From NCBI GenBank assembly GCA_964017195.1, contig OZ024897.1:34621036-34685035 (forward strand): 64,000 nucleotides of DNA, given 5' to 3'. This stretch comes from Siderastrea radians (Eukaryota > Cnidaria > Anthozoa > Scleractinia > Rhizangiidae). Under the pieces are notes generated by a model. The model had not been told where the DNA came from. It made no database searches and worked only from the letters and a program-made list of their open reading frames with translations. Within the stretch, counting starts at the first letter, position 1. Each line of letters starts with the position of its first letter. The position numbers and the translations under genes were made by a program. Below are positions 43,695-53,703 of this stretch, one piece after another.

Positions 43695-44100
43695 AGAAAT
43701 CCCTGTGTCCGCGGCCGTGACTTCGACTGCTCCCAAACTGCCTGACGTCGCTTGCTAGAAAACTGTAATCGATGTGCGAACCTGTCAACTGTCCTTCCGA
43801 ACCTGAGCAACTCCAGTGTTTAGACAGCTCTTCAAGAAACGAAGCTCTCGAGGCCACTGACTTGCAGCCACTGTCGCAGGACAGCGTGGAGCAGCATACA
43901 GCAAGAAAGGAAGCTTGTAAATTGTCCTTGAAAGCAGCTCTATCGCGCGAATGTCATGCCCACATTGACAATGCTATTATTAAAGCACACGATAGAATAC
44001 CTGACAAATAATGGTGAGCTCGATACATCTGATGGGCAACGTCTGCTAACAACATCACATGAGAAATGAGCAAAAAGTAATTTAAGCGATCTAAAAGACT

Positions 44101-44592
44101 GTGACTGTAGAAAGGACTGAGAAATACGAATTTTGTTCGGTAAAACAAAACACAGTTGAAGAGTTTGAGTTCGAGTGCAGTCGATGTGGACAGAAATTCA
44201 GCTTGAAGAGTGATACCTCTGTCGTGAAAGCCACAACTCGTCCAAGGTCTGCAATACGTAACGTAATCGTCGCTCTTTCATTCCTTGTCAGTGGGCAGTA
44301 TTTCAAAGATTATCATAAAATTCTCTGGACTCTAAGTCTGGACCAAGTCAATTGGACTCGGTGGATCCACATTGTTGAATGGCTTGCGCCGTTCGTAAAA
44401 CAGATCGCCGACTGGAGCGTGAAAGAAGCGAGAACTGAAGCAATCCAACGGAAAAACCAATCATCATTACACATCCAGTTCGACGGCTTTTATCTGACTC
44501 GCGGCCATTATTCCAACAACAGCTCAGCTCAGCTCAGCTCAGCTACCGTCCACGATGCCAAGAATGGGAAAATTATCGCCTTAGCGACCTAG
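44101..44592 (+). pseudogene. Transposase fragment, Kolobok-like
   Basis: The ORF encodes FECSRCGQKFSLKSDTS (a CxxC pair), RNVIVALSFLVSGQYFKDYHK, EWLAPFVKQIADWSVKEAR and then IQFDGFYLTRGHYSNNSS, where the Asp of FDGFY is a probable first catalytic acidic residue of a DDE enzyme. A four-fold AGCTC pentamer repeat (about 44,517-44,542) inserts five residues (QLSSA) right after NNSSA. The ORF ends soon after KIIALAT and the rest of the catalytic domain is absent. The family assignment rests on the motif and the TTAA flanks. Confidence 0.6.
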
Positions 44593-45904
44593 CCATTTAA
44601 CGCTTAGGCACCTGGCCATTGAAAACAGTAGCGTCACTTCCGGTGCCGCGAAAAATGTACTTTTCTCGTCGAGAAGTAAACGTAGTTGCTGCATTTTAAA
44701 AAAATTCGAAAAAAAACATCTTTTTTTCTCGAAATTTAAGCATCCTTTTTGCGAAAAACAGAAAACAAAAAAATTATACCCAAAAGAGTGGTCAAAGAAG
44801 CACATTTTTCATTCTTATTTTTTTATTTTTCTTCGTAAACCAAAACGCATGCTTAAATTTCCTCAAGACGGCTTATGAAATGGTACGGTACAAGAAATTA
44901 TGGACAAAAAGGTAAGACTTGAAGTAAAAACGCATTTTTCTGTTTCTGATCACGTGACATGGGGCGTGGTCCGATGACGTCATAAACTGAACCATACTTG
45001 CCCTCAATGAATGTTGTCCAAATTTGGTCCAATGAAAGCATACATGTGTTGAGTTACAGCAAACACATTTTTCCCTAGCAACGGCCTATTAAGATACTGT
45101 AATGGGCCCTTAAAGTGCCACTGGGACCAGAATTTTGGTATTCCATGTTTTTACATTTTCGAACATAGTTTGTGGTTCTTAGTCACCATGCCAAATTTCA
45201 ACCTATTACGACGACTAGAAGTTGCTTTTGTCGGACGGTTTTTGTCGAGATTTTGCGGCCGCCATTACTGGCCCTTGTTCCGGAAGCTGGCTTGCGAATG
45301 AGCGGAAGTGACGTCAGAGGCTCACCTCAAACCTAGTGCCTTCACATGGTTACTTCCCACGGGAAAGTAAATTGTCCTCGAGGAAAGATTTCCTGCCAAC
45401 TGTTTGTTGCACGACTTTGAAATCTTCCTTGCTACAGCAGTAATGCCAGGTAGCACTTGTGTTGTACAATTCTACAACAATAAATCCAACCACCGAGCTG
45501 GTATTTTGCTTCATTGAAGCCCTGCTAGCGGACCCGCAGTGGAAAAAAGGACAATGTTCGTACTCACACAGTGCGAATTTCAACCCGAGAGGCATTTTTG
45601 ATCACTTCACGGACGAGTTTTTCCAGAGGGCTGTTCATGTCGCAAGATCCCAGAGGTCGATCATTGCATTGCCTATTCCAACTATATGGAAAAAAGAACT
45701 GCAAAAAAAACATCTGCGCGAACAAGACGAAAGGTAACTTACCTAATCTTATATCGCAGTTGAAGTGATAGTTTGTTTCCTTTTCAACGCATCCACCATT
45801 GTGCAAAACTCATTTTCTTTTAACGTATTTTGAAATTTATTATCGTCGTGGAAAACCCTTTCAGTTCTGCCGTCTGCTAGCGCGAAGATCCGCGGCGAAT
45901 GCAA

Positions 45905-46520
45905 TCCTAACCGCCGTGATTAAGCTGATGTAGTTTGTACTGCTTATCTTTTCCTTTTTTTAATTCCGCGTGTGTTAATTTCAGAGCAGTAATCGCTTAG
46001 AAGCATTAACATTTATTTTATAACATACCATCCTGAATGTGGAGAAACTTTTCTCTCTTTATTCCCTGTCGGTGAACAGTCGATTGACATTATGGTTCGG
46101 GCAGTAGCGAAACTTAGGTTAGGTAATTACAACCTAAGAATTGAAAATGGAAGACATTCCACCCTTAGACTTCCTGAGCATCTGAGAATTTGTCAATGCT
46201 GCAGCTCAAATGAAGTTGAAAACGAAGTACACTTCCTCTTATCTTGTAATAGATATGATGCAATTAGAAAATCTTTAATGGACGATATTATTAGTAAATA
46301 TTCCGATTTCGATTCTTAAAATTGTATCTCTCTTAAATAGCATTGACGCTTTCACTTGTAAAAAATAAGGTTACTTCATTTACGAAGCTTTTGCATTAGG
46401 AAATGGATCAATAGACACAGGAATTGTAAATTAATCGATTTTGCAACTTTTTTCTTTCTCTTTTCTATGTGCAATGGCATTTGTAATTGAGAATGCAAAT
46501 AAAATGTTGTTGTTGTTGTT
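45905..46520 (+). mobile_element. LINE 3' fragment (copy 2)
   Basis: The 46092-46319 ORF encodes LRLGNYNLRIENGRH, RICQCCSSNEVENEVHF and LLSCNRYDAIRKSL, the C-terminal zinc-like region of a LINE reverse transcriptase, followed by a KKIRLLHLRSFCIR-like tail in other frames. It ends in (TTG)n near 46,505-46,520. The frame is better preserved than in copy 1. Confidence 0.7.
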
Positions 46521-47573
46521 CGATCGGATCGTCGGTGCGTGGAAATTGAAGTTGGGAAAAAATATCACACGCCACTATTTGCCTAAGGGTTTAACAATTT
46601 TATTTCTTTTACCTGTCATAGCAATCTTAGTAAATGAACTACTAAGAAAAATGATTAAATATCAAGTTATTATTTTTACGCAGCGAATAAGGCAAGCGAA
46701 AGCTTCGTTTCCTCGGCGGTCCGCATGTTGTTGTTGAGCAGCGGAAAATTTTCCTTGCGGCTTTTAATTTTGACTACAAATATTTAGATTCCGGTCACAC
46801 AAGGCCTCCAGTTCTTGAAAATTAGGGTTTTGATTTATTTCACTTCTTTCGACTCAGAAAAAGAATTCTATAAAACTGTTTAAAATATTTGGCAGCGCCA
46901 AGCACTTGTGTTTGTAATGTGTTGAGTGACCACTGTACTATATGATAGACACGATAAGCTGCCTGCCAACTGAGTACAACAATTACGGTTTTTCAAGAAA
47001 GTTTCCCACACTATGCCAAGAATGGCCAAAAATATCAATGCTTTTTTATAATATATAATGAACATAAACAACGGCAGACAAAGTATCGCTTCTTTTATTT
47101 TCTCCCACGCCAACAGTAACATCGATCGACCCATGGTTGAGAATTCGCGAGCATCAAAGTCTAAAGTTTTCATAGGCGTTTTGTCTAAATTTCCTCAGCT
47201 TAAAAGACCAATTCTTCGAATAGCCATGTCTATTTTGCTACAGGTTTACAGTGGATAACAGTTACACAACCTACCTTGGAATGGACAACTTTATGATCGC
47301 TGGACAGCGGCTGAACAGCTGGCTGGATAGCGCTATCCAAGCTTTGAACAACCGAGATGAAGCGATAAATTTTATCCACCAGACAGCGACTTATCCGTTG
47401 AAAAAGAGTTATTCACTTTTTGAGCAACTGGGGCCTGAACTACAATCATTGTCTAAGTATATTTCGCTTATGTTTTGAACTCCCGCCAAATAACTCAAAT
47501 AATATGGCGAGAAAAAAAGCTTTAAACAGTTTGTTGACAAGATTACTAGTTGAAACCTCACATCAGTTCTGAC

Positions 47574-47696
47574 ATCGTACGGTAAGAAAAATTCTTCATT
47601 TGCCGAATGAAACGAATCCTCAGAGGCTTCGGAAGGTAAAGACTGTTCCGAATCGTAGAAATACTCTTCGGAGGTTTCGCAGTCGACGGTAGACAT
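47574..47696 (-). CDS. Acidic first exon, copy 2, donor mutated
   Basis: Same 41-residue Ser/Glu-rich exon as 10240-10362 with a single Ala-to-Pro change near residue 21. The splice donor reads gtcaga here against gtaaga in copy 1, so normal splicing is probably lost. Confidence 0.35.
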
Positions 47697-48194
47697 CTTC
47701 AGTCAAAACACAAGGAAACGCGACTGAGGTGAGCCTCTGACGTCACAAGCTATTAAATTGCGCAATCACCCAGGAACACGTTTTCAGTAATGGCGGACAC
47801 ATTTTACGCGACTTTGGAGCTAAAAAATATTAGGATGGAAGGTTTGTTGTTCAGTTTTCTGGAGAAATATGAACAAAACGCGATATTCTGCGACAGAATT
47901 TGGCGGAAATAAACCTATGAATTTTCGTCCCAGTGGCACTTTAATCTATATATATTTTGAAATCATGTTTTATTTATACATACCTGTACATGCTTAATTT
48001 TTTTATTTTATATAATTATATACTCATATGATTATAGTGTCTTAGAAATTTACATTAATGTTACTGTTAATTCAAATTCTGTAAGAAACTATTGTTCATA
48101 TAAGAAAATGAAATAGGATTGAATTAAAAATGTTGTACCTTTTATATTGACACTCAATTTGTGTGATGTTGCTTTTTATCTAAGAAACTAATAG

Positions 48195-48631
48195 GGTGAA
48201 TATACCGGAGTTAATTTTACTCTGATTTCAGAGTAACTACAACTATGACTATGGAGTTGAAATAACTCTAGTCTTTGATGGAGCAGAGTTAAAATAACCC
48301 TAGTCTTTGATGGAGTAGAGTTAAAGTGACTCCCTCGTTGGAGCTATTATAACTCCGAAATTGGAGTTAAATTTGGGAGTTAAAATGACCCCAACAAAGG
48401 AATATTTTTAACCTAAAGTTTTTACTCCACTTTTGGAGTTATAGTAACTCCCATATGGAGTTTAAATAACTCCTTTTATAGAGTTAAAGTGGCTCCCCCA
48501 CTGAAGTTATTATAACCCCGAAATTGGAGTTAAATTAAGGAGTTAAAATAACCCCCCAAAAGGGGTTATTTTTTAACCTAAAATTTTAACTCCAGTTTTG
48601 GAGTTAAAATAACTCTTTGAAAATTACTGTG
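48195..48631. repeat. Right subterminal array of GGAGTTAA palindromes
   Basis: At least 15 copies of GAGTTA/TAACTC, including two longer near-repeats about 190 bases apart (GAAATTGGAGTTAAATT... followed by GGAGTTAAAAT-ACCCC). It ends in GAAAATTACTGTG then TA. Confidence 0.9.
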
Positions 48632-48680
48632 TAGTCGATTGCAAAAATCATCTTCGTGAACATCGGTTAAATCTGCTGTC

Positions 48681-48758
48681 ATGAAGCCAACATTCGTGTT
48701 GATTTTACTTTCTGTGTTTGTGACTTTATACCATGGAAATGAGGGAAAACTATCCGAG
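48681..48758 (+). CDS. Gene B exon 1: signal-peptide exon paralogous to gene A
   Basis: ATG 48681 opens a 26-codon exon, MKPTFVLILLSVFVTLYHG plus seven residues, ending at GAG then gtactg (phase 0, like gene A exon 1). The 24 bases before ATG (GGTTAAATCTGCTGT-ATGAAG) match gene A. Candidate later exons are 51964-52032 (KRRMRK at its end, phase 0, then gtaagt) and 53443 onwards (after ttgtatttcag). An alternative exon at 49156 reaches a stop after seven codons. The distal promoter is separated by the 27.8-kb insertion. Confidence 0.5.
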
Positions 48759-49471
48759 GTACTGTAACAGTTGCTTTAAAGTTAAAACCATGTTAACCGA
48801 GTGGAGCACTAGTTTTAGTTGGGATGGTCTAGCTAGTCTCTAACACAAAGAAATCGTCAGCAACGCCAAAAAACCAAGAAACTGCGTAATTATCTTATCA
48901 AAGAACGATAACTGACTTATTTGGGGAAAATAATTTTGGAAAGGACTTTTAGAAAGTCTAGTATAAAAAACGAAAATATGCTTGGCGCGATTAGGGATTC
49001 TCTTTAAATTAAAATGATGCCAAGTATGTAGTATTTCTACTCGCTGACAATGAAAGCATATCTGTGAATACATTGAGAAGTTCCATGAGTGCAAAAAAGT
49101 AGCAATTAATTGGCCAACTTGATCTCAAATTAATTTGTATTTTTGAATATTGCAGGACCTCAGATCTCTGAAAAGCTAAAAAAAACAAGCTAGTAAAGGA
49201 CTAACTTGAAGAATCCACTTTCGGTTACGTCTAACCATTAATCAATTACGTTGCCTTTAAGGGGAGACCATAGCTTTCTAGCCAATTGCAAGCAGGTGTT
49301 GGTACTGAAAACTACAAAAACGTTTCCCGAAAATATGTTAGGAAGTAACATTATGGGATAGCAGCCCACTGTTCTCAGGCAAAGGGCTACGATGGCAATT
49401 GCTCATGAATTTAATTCATTTTTTGATAAATAGAACTTATGAAATATGCAGCAGTTTCACCCAACATATTA
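48759..49471. other. Intron 1 of gene B
   Basis: AT-rich; a possible short exon at 49156-49179 (after attgcag) encodes seven residues and a stop. Nothing else is recognised. Confidence 0.3.
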
Positions 49472-51248
49472 AGGCTGGTTTCCATATGATCGCTACAATC
49501 GCTGCAATCGCTGAAAACTGGGAGTTAAGGTGATTCCATCGAAATAGAAGGAATATTTAAAATTTTCCAGAACTTGGTCCAGTTGGTAATTATGTTTAGA
49601 ACCTTTCAAAAATGCAATAAAAAATAAGGGTCACCGTGCTTGTTTTTTCACAAAATAGATAGCCATTAATAACAACTATACGACCCGCAAGGTTTTCCTG
49701 AGAAACCCTAGTAATCAGAAATGAGAACTATAATTGCTTTAAAAAGGCATTGCTTGTATTGAAATATTGGAGCAGTTCAAAAAAACAGACAATTATCTTG
49801 TATTGTATACTATTTTAGTTGAACAGGAATCAAGATTATGAAATAAATTTAAAAAATTGCGGCGAGCGTACATACCCTGCTGCACCTAAAGACGTGTTCT
49901 TTTCGGCATTTAAATAAAAATACCTCAAAGCAGAATTTTTAACTTTTCTCAAAATCGCGATATATTGTACTAGACCATATGCCATTTGAATTTATGTATT
50001 AAAAAATGGGGGTCAATGAGCTCGTTTAGGAGAAAACGACCATTTATTTCTCTGAACAGCTCAGCTTTCATAGAAAACATAAAGTTCCGAAGGTGCGCGC
50101 GCTCGTGCGCGCGCTAATCACGCAAGAAATGATGCGCAGAAAGGATGCGTAATGCAATTGAATGGAATCACCTTAAGCGATCGTTGCAACCGTTAATGGA
50201 AACCACTCTCCAGCGAACCTTACCAGAATGCACTGCGTCCTATACTCATTCCAAGATGGCGTCAAACAGCGTGACAGACTTTATGGCTGAAGTACAGCGG
50301 TACGACTGCTTTTACAGCCGGTTTTCAAAATATTACGATAATGAGTACCTGATGTGTACTTAATTTCGCGATTTTAGCGACACAATATTTCGCGAGGCTT
50401 TAATTTCGTGATTTCAAGAAGACAAAATGAAAAAAGAGAATTAAATTCCGCGAATATGTGTGCGACAAAATTTACTTTCATAAAACAACAAAAATCACTT
50501 TCTTAAAACTTTGTACAAACGCAATGAATTATCAGCATATACCGTACGAAGGAATTATTTCAAAAAGGAACTTTTACACACATTAAAGGCAATCAGCTAT
50601 TCGGTCGTCCAATAGTTTCCGCAGATTTAATCATTATCCAGATCCTCAAAGGCATCTTCTGGGGGACGTTCATTTATACCAAGGAACCAACTTGTTAACA
50701 GCATTTATTGATTCATTTATTTGATTATGTAAATTTGTAATAAGGGCAGTAAATTTCGCAAGGATTTTATTCCGGGAGTCTTAAATTTCGCCATTTTTTT
50801 GTAATTTTCAATTCGCGAAAATCGCGAAAATTAAGACACGCGAAAATAAGTACGAATAAGGTACATGAAAAATTGCTGGACAGCATTTGGCGAAAAGTTC
50901 GGCATTTCTCCATGAGATGCCGAGAAAAAGGCCAAACTACAGGGACAGTGTGCGGTAAGATTTTGAGCAAGAAGAAAACAGTATTATCAGGTTCTGGTCA
51001 AGCAACAACAAGTAAATAACAAGCTTCCGGCATGAATTTGCGATTAACTACGGTCATGTTGAGTTTGAGAAATGGTGCGAACGTAATGTTTTATTAAGGA
51101 CCCTCTCGGTCATTTTTTTTTTGATTTTGTAAGAGATCGTAGCGACCACATGGAAACCGCTCAGCAATCAAAGACGCAACTTTTTTTCTGTAGCGATCGC
51201 AGCAATCGCAATGATCGCCGCGATCGTAGTGATCACGGAAACCAGACT
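49472..51248. mobile_element. 1,777-bp Harbinger-like transposon with TTA duplication
   Basis: Left AGGCTGGTTTCCATATGATCG and the inverse of the right end (AGTCTGGTTTCCGTGATCAC) agree closely, followed by repeated CGATCGCTGC motifs on both sides. TTA flanks the unit (49469-49471 and 51249-51251), the usual Harbinger target. The only recognisable coding piece is the MADF-type exon at 50256. The nuclease is absent, so it is non-autonomous. Confidence 0.75.
50256..50363 (+). pseudogene. MADF-like exon of a Harbinger accessory gene
   Basis: From ATG 50256 the sequence MASNSVTDFMAEVQRYDCFY followed by SRFSKYYDNEYL resembles the first helix and conserved Tyr-Asp region of MADF/Myb-like DNA-binding proteins. 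Harbinger elements encode such a protein beside the nuclease. It stops after 35 codons and the rest of the domain is missing. Confidence 0.45.
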
Positions 51249-51963
51249 TTAGTAGGAGGACCTGAGACCTGATTTTACGTGGACATAACAAGAAGAGAAG
51301 CGCGGAAACGGTTATTTTAAGTGGCGAAACAACCACGATGTCATTTCATCATGAATCAACAAAAATAGAGTGGTTTTAAATTGGAGTGCTGTAGAACCAA
51401 ACCAAAGCAATCGCTCCGATCAATCGCAACTTAACAGACGGAAACAACAACGAACCAATTAGAACTCGAAGCAAGTATATGTAACATACGCCAAGCGCGG
51501 GAAAATGTGTGCGAGCAAGTCATATATTGGGTTTGGTATTTCTTTGGATTGGTCGAGAAAGTGGCGCGAGTTTTTCAACCAATCACAGAGCGTAGTAGAG
51601 CAAAACAATAAACAAGTTCGAATTACTTTGAAGCTCATTAGAGGTTGCTCTATTTTTAAAGTTATAAAATGCGTTATGTGTAAGTATCGCCACACATGTA
51701 CATGTTTGTGGAACAGCAATTTTGCAGGCGTATGAAGGTGTTTGCAACCGAGGAGCATGATATTAGAAGATGTCTAACTTGTTTGACTTTTTCTGTGGAA
51801 ATCACCAAACCCTGAAACTTTAAGATCTAAGATCTGGTAAATATCATTTTGATTTACTGTTGATTTTCGCACTGGAAACTAGGATTTGTTTTAAAGCCCT
51901 GATTAAAATCAGTAATCTTTCAACTTTTTTGCTTAGTTCTTTCTTACATAATATTGATTGCAG
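51249..51963. other. Intronic or intergenic DNA
   Basis: No domain-bearing ORF. Ends in the acceptor of the candidate gene B exon at 51964. Confidence 0.3.
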
Positions 51964-52032
51964 AGATCTTACCCGGGCGTGTCCTCTAATTCCGGAAATT
52001 ATGGTCATGTCTTTAAACGCAGGATGCGAAAG
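51964..52032 (+). CDS. Candidate internal exon of gene B
   Basis: Preceded by a pyrimidine-rich tract and attgcag and followed by gtaagtgg. The 23 codons read RSYPGVSSNSGNYGHVFKRR plus MRK, phase 0 at both ends, compatible with gene B exon 1. Its Tyr/Gly and dibasic content resembles gene A exon 3 (TGSYKRPFYGRKY). Linkage to gene B is inferred from phase and order. Confidence 0.4.
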
Positions 52033-52230
52033 GTAAGTGGAGGAAAAAAAGATAAACATTAATCCTCGCTAAAAGGAAATTCTTACTGTGCGAATCAAAA
52101 AACTGTAAACGCTTTTACTTAATTTATTTTTAGATTCAATTTTCGTAGCTACCCATCGAATGAATCTCAAACTCCAGGAAGTGTGAACAAACGCATAATG
52201 ATGTAGCCACATTGTTTCTTACAAATAAAA

Positions 52231-52446
52231 AATTGTCTCCTATCTTTTGCATAGTTATTTCAAAGCGCATTTTTGGAGCGCATCTTAACCAGCTTCTCAA
52301 GGTACCAGGGTAATTCTAGCAGTGGTTACTTAAGATTAAATAAAAACTCGTCTCCTATCTTGTACATAGTTATTTCAAAGTGCATTTTTGGAACGCATTT
52401 TGACCAGCCTCTCGAGAAACCAGGGTAATTCTAGCAGTGGTTATTT
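52231..52446. repeat. Tandem duplication of a 105-110 bp unit
   Basis: GTCTCCTATCTT-T-CATAGTT through CAGGGTAATTCTAGCAGTGG occurs twice with about 10 percent divergence. Confidence 0.88.
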
Positions 52447-53703
52447 ACGATTTAACACCGTAGGCAGTACCAAACCAGCGCCTTTCACCCGTGAAAGCTA
52501 CGACAAGTTTATATAGGATTCCAACCTACTTTAAATAACGCATACGAGTTATTACTCAAACCGGCAGGAACACACAGGGACCCTAGTTGTCTGAAAAATC
52601 ATATCAGAACCTATAAAATAACAAGTAACTTTGTACAAAGCGCAAATTGTCAGCAAATCAACTAAATTACGAAACTGCTCGCCTTAAGAACAACACAACA
52701 CAACACAACAAATAAAGAAACCAATTCTAACAGTACATCGCGGGAAATTTTGCCGTAACATGTTACTAATCGTGAAATCATTGAAAAACGACACAACTAA
52801 TTACTCCAACCAGCAGAAACACACGAAGGCCCCAGTTATATGATACATTAGAACCTAAAAATGACAACTAAGACAAAATATCTGCGACATAGCCCAATGA
52901 CACGGCGAGGTTTCTCTCTTGGGAATCATGCCTAAGATTTCTTGAGCGTCTCTCGAATCTACACTAGAGCTCACGGAAATAACCACAGGAATGTGCTTAC
53001 CCCGCTATAAAAACTTATAGTTGCTACAGCAACCACGAGATAAAAATTGGCGTGCGATGCCGCGTTAGGTATCAGCCAAAAGCGAAATATTTAACACTTG
53101 GCCCTTTAAAAGTTTAATGCAATAACCAAAACGTGTTTTAAACTTGATCACCTTCAACCAAATCCACCAACAGACAAAGCATGCAACACACGCAACTTGT
53201 GAAGCCTTATCCGTGAAATAATCATAAAAGGTTTTCTTAATTATTAATGAATTTTCTGTTCATTAAGTTTTTTCAAGGAAAATATACGTTACTGATAATA
53301 CCGGTATAACGTTAGTCTTTGTTTGGATTTCTCTGCACGAACACTTATAACTAACGCTCCATTAAGCCTCTGCAGATGAGAGAGGGTGTTGCCTGATTAC
53401 ACTAGTACTGTTAATTGTTGTCACTGTGTCTTTGTATTTCAGCCGGCGGTTCTCCCTGTCCAAGTTCAAGAGGGGGTAAACCACAGAAAGCAGAGAAAGG
53501 TTGGTAGTTGTAATTTTCACCCCACCCCCCTCTTCGCCTTAACCCCCAAACTCGGCAGTTAGTAACTGGATAAACGGGGTACTACGGAAAAGTCGTTTGT
53601 TCCGGAGTCACTTCTCTAAGTTTAATCTAGAGGTTCGACTGTATACACAACGTTGAGAGTTCAACGCGATGTTTTTACGCGATGTTTTTTTTTTTGCATT
53701 TAG
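52447..53703. other. Non-coding stretch before the DNAI4-type exons
   Basis: Contains an (ACACA)n microsatellite near 52,690-52,712 and a possible exon starting at 53443 (after ttgtatttcag) with an open phase-0 frame of 39 codons of uncertain ownership. An exon encoding the WD repeat expected just upstream of 53704 was not found. Confidence 0.3.

Larger units (their letters stand above)
43240..45109. mobile_element. 1,870-bp TTAA-type transposon with GGGCCCATTA ends
   Basis: Left GGGCCCATTAAAGTATCTCG and right GATACTGTAATGGGCCC are inverse with one or two changes. TTAA flanks both sides (43236-43239 and 45110-45113). TTAA targeting and the transposase fragment inside (44101-44592) fit a Kolobok-like family; piggyBac also targets TTAA but usually begins CCC. 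The interior is deleted, so it is non-autonomous. Confidence 0.75.
45114..47940. mobile_element. 2,827-bp TTAA-type transposon, copy 2 (complete ends)
   Basis: Left AGTGCCACTGGGAC and right GTCCCAGTGGCACT are exact inverses flanked by TTAA (45110-45113 and 47941-47944). Weaker inverted homology extends about 200 bases, including GCCGCCATTACTG and GACGTCAGAGGCTCACCTCA at both ends. It shares its left TTAA with the neighbouring GGGCCC element. It contains the LINE fragment and acidic exon also found in copy 1 (7283-10606). The related remnant at 11,640-12,166 with a THAP exon links the family to Kolobok. Confidence 0.85.
20851..48631. mobile_element. 27.8-kb TA-flanked insertion with CACAGTAA inverted termini
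   Basis: The left 32 bases (CACAGTAATTTTTAAAGAG...) and the inverse of the right 32 bases match at 31 of 32 positions. Both ends are flanked by TA (20849-20850 and 48632-48633). Removing the interval and one TA gives a sequence aligning without gaps to the gene A promoter. CACWG-type ends with subterminal palindromic repeats recall EnSpm/CACTA elements, but no CACTA transposase was recognised. The interval holds several nested transposons, so a smaller element enlarged by later insertions is as likely as a single giant unit. Confidence 0.7.
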
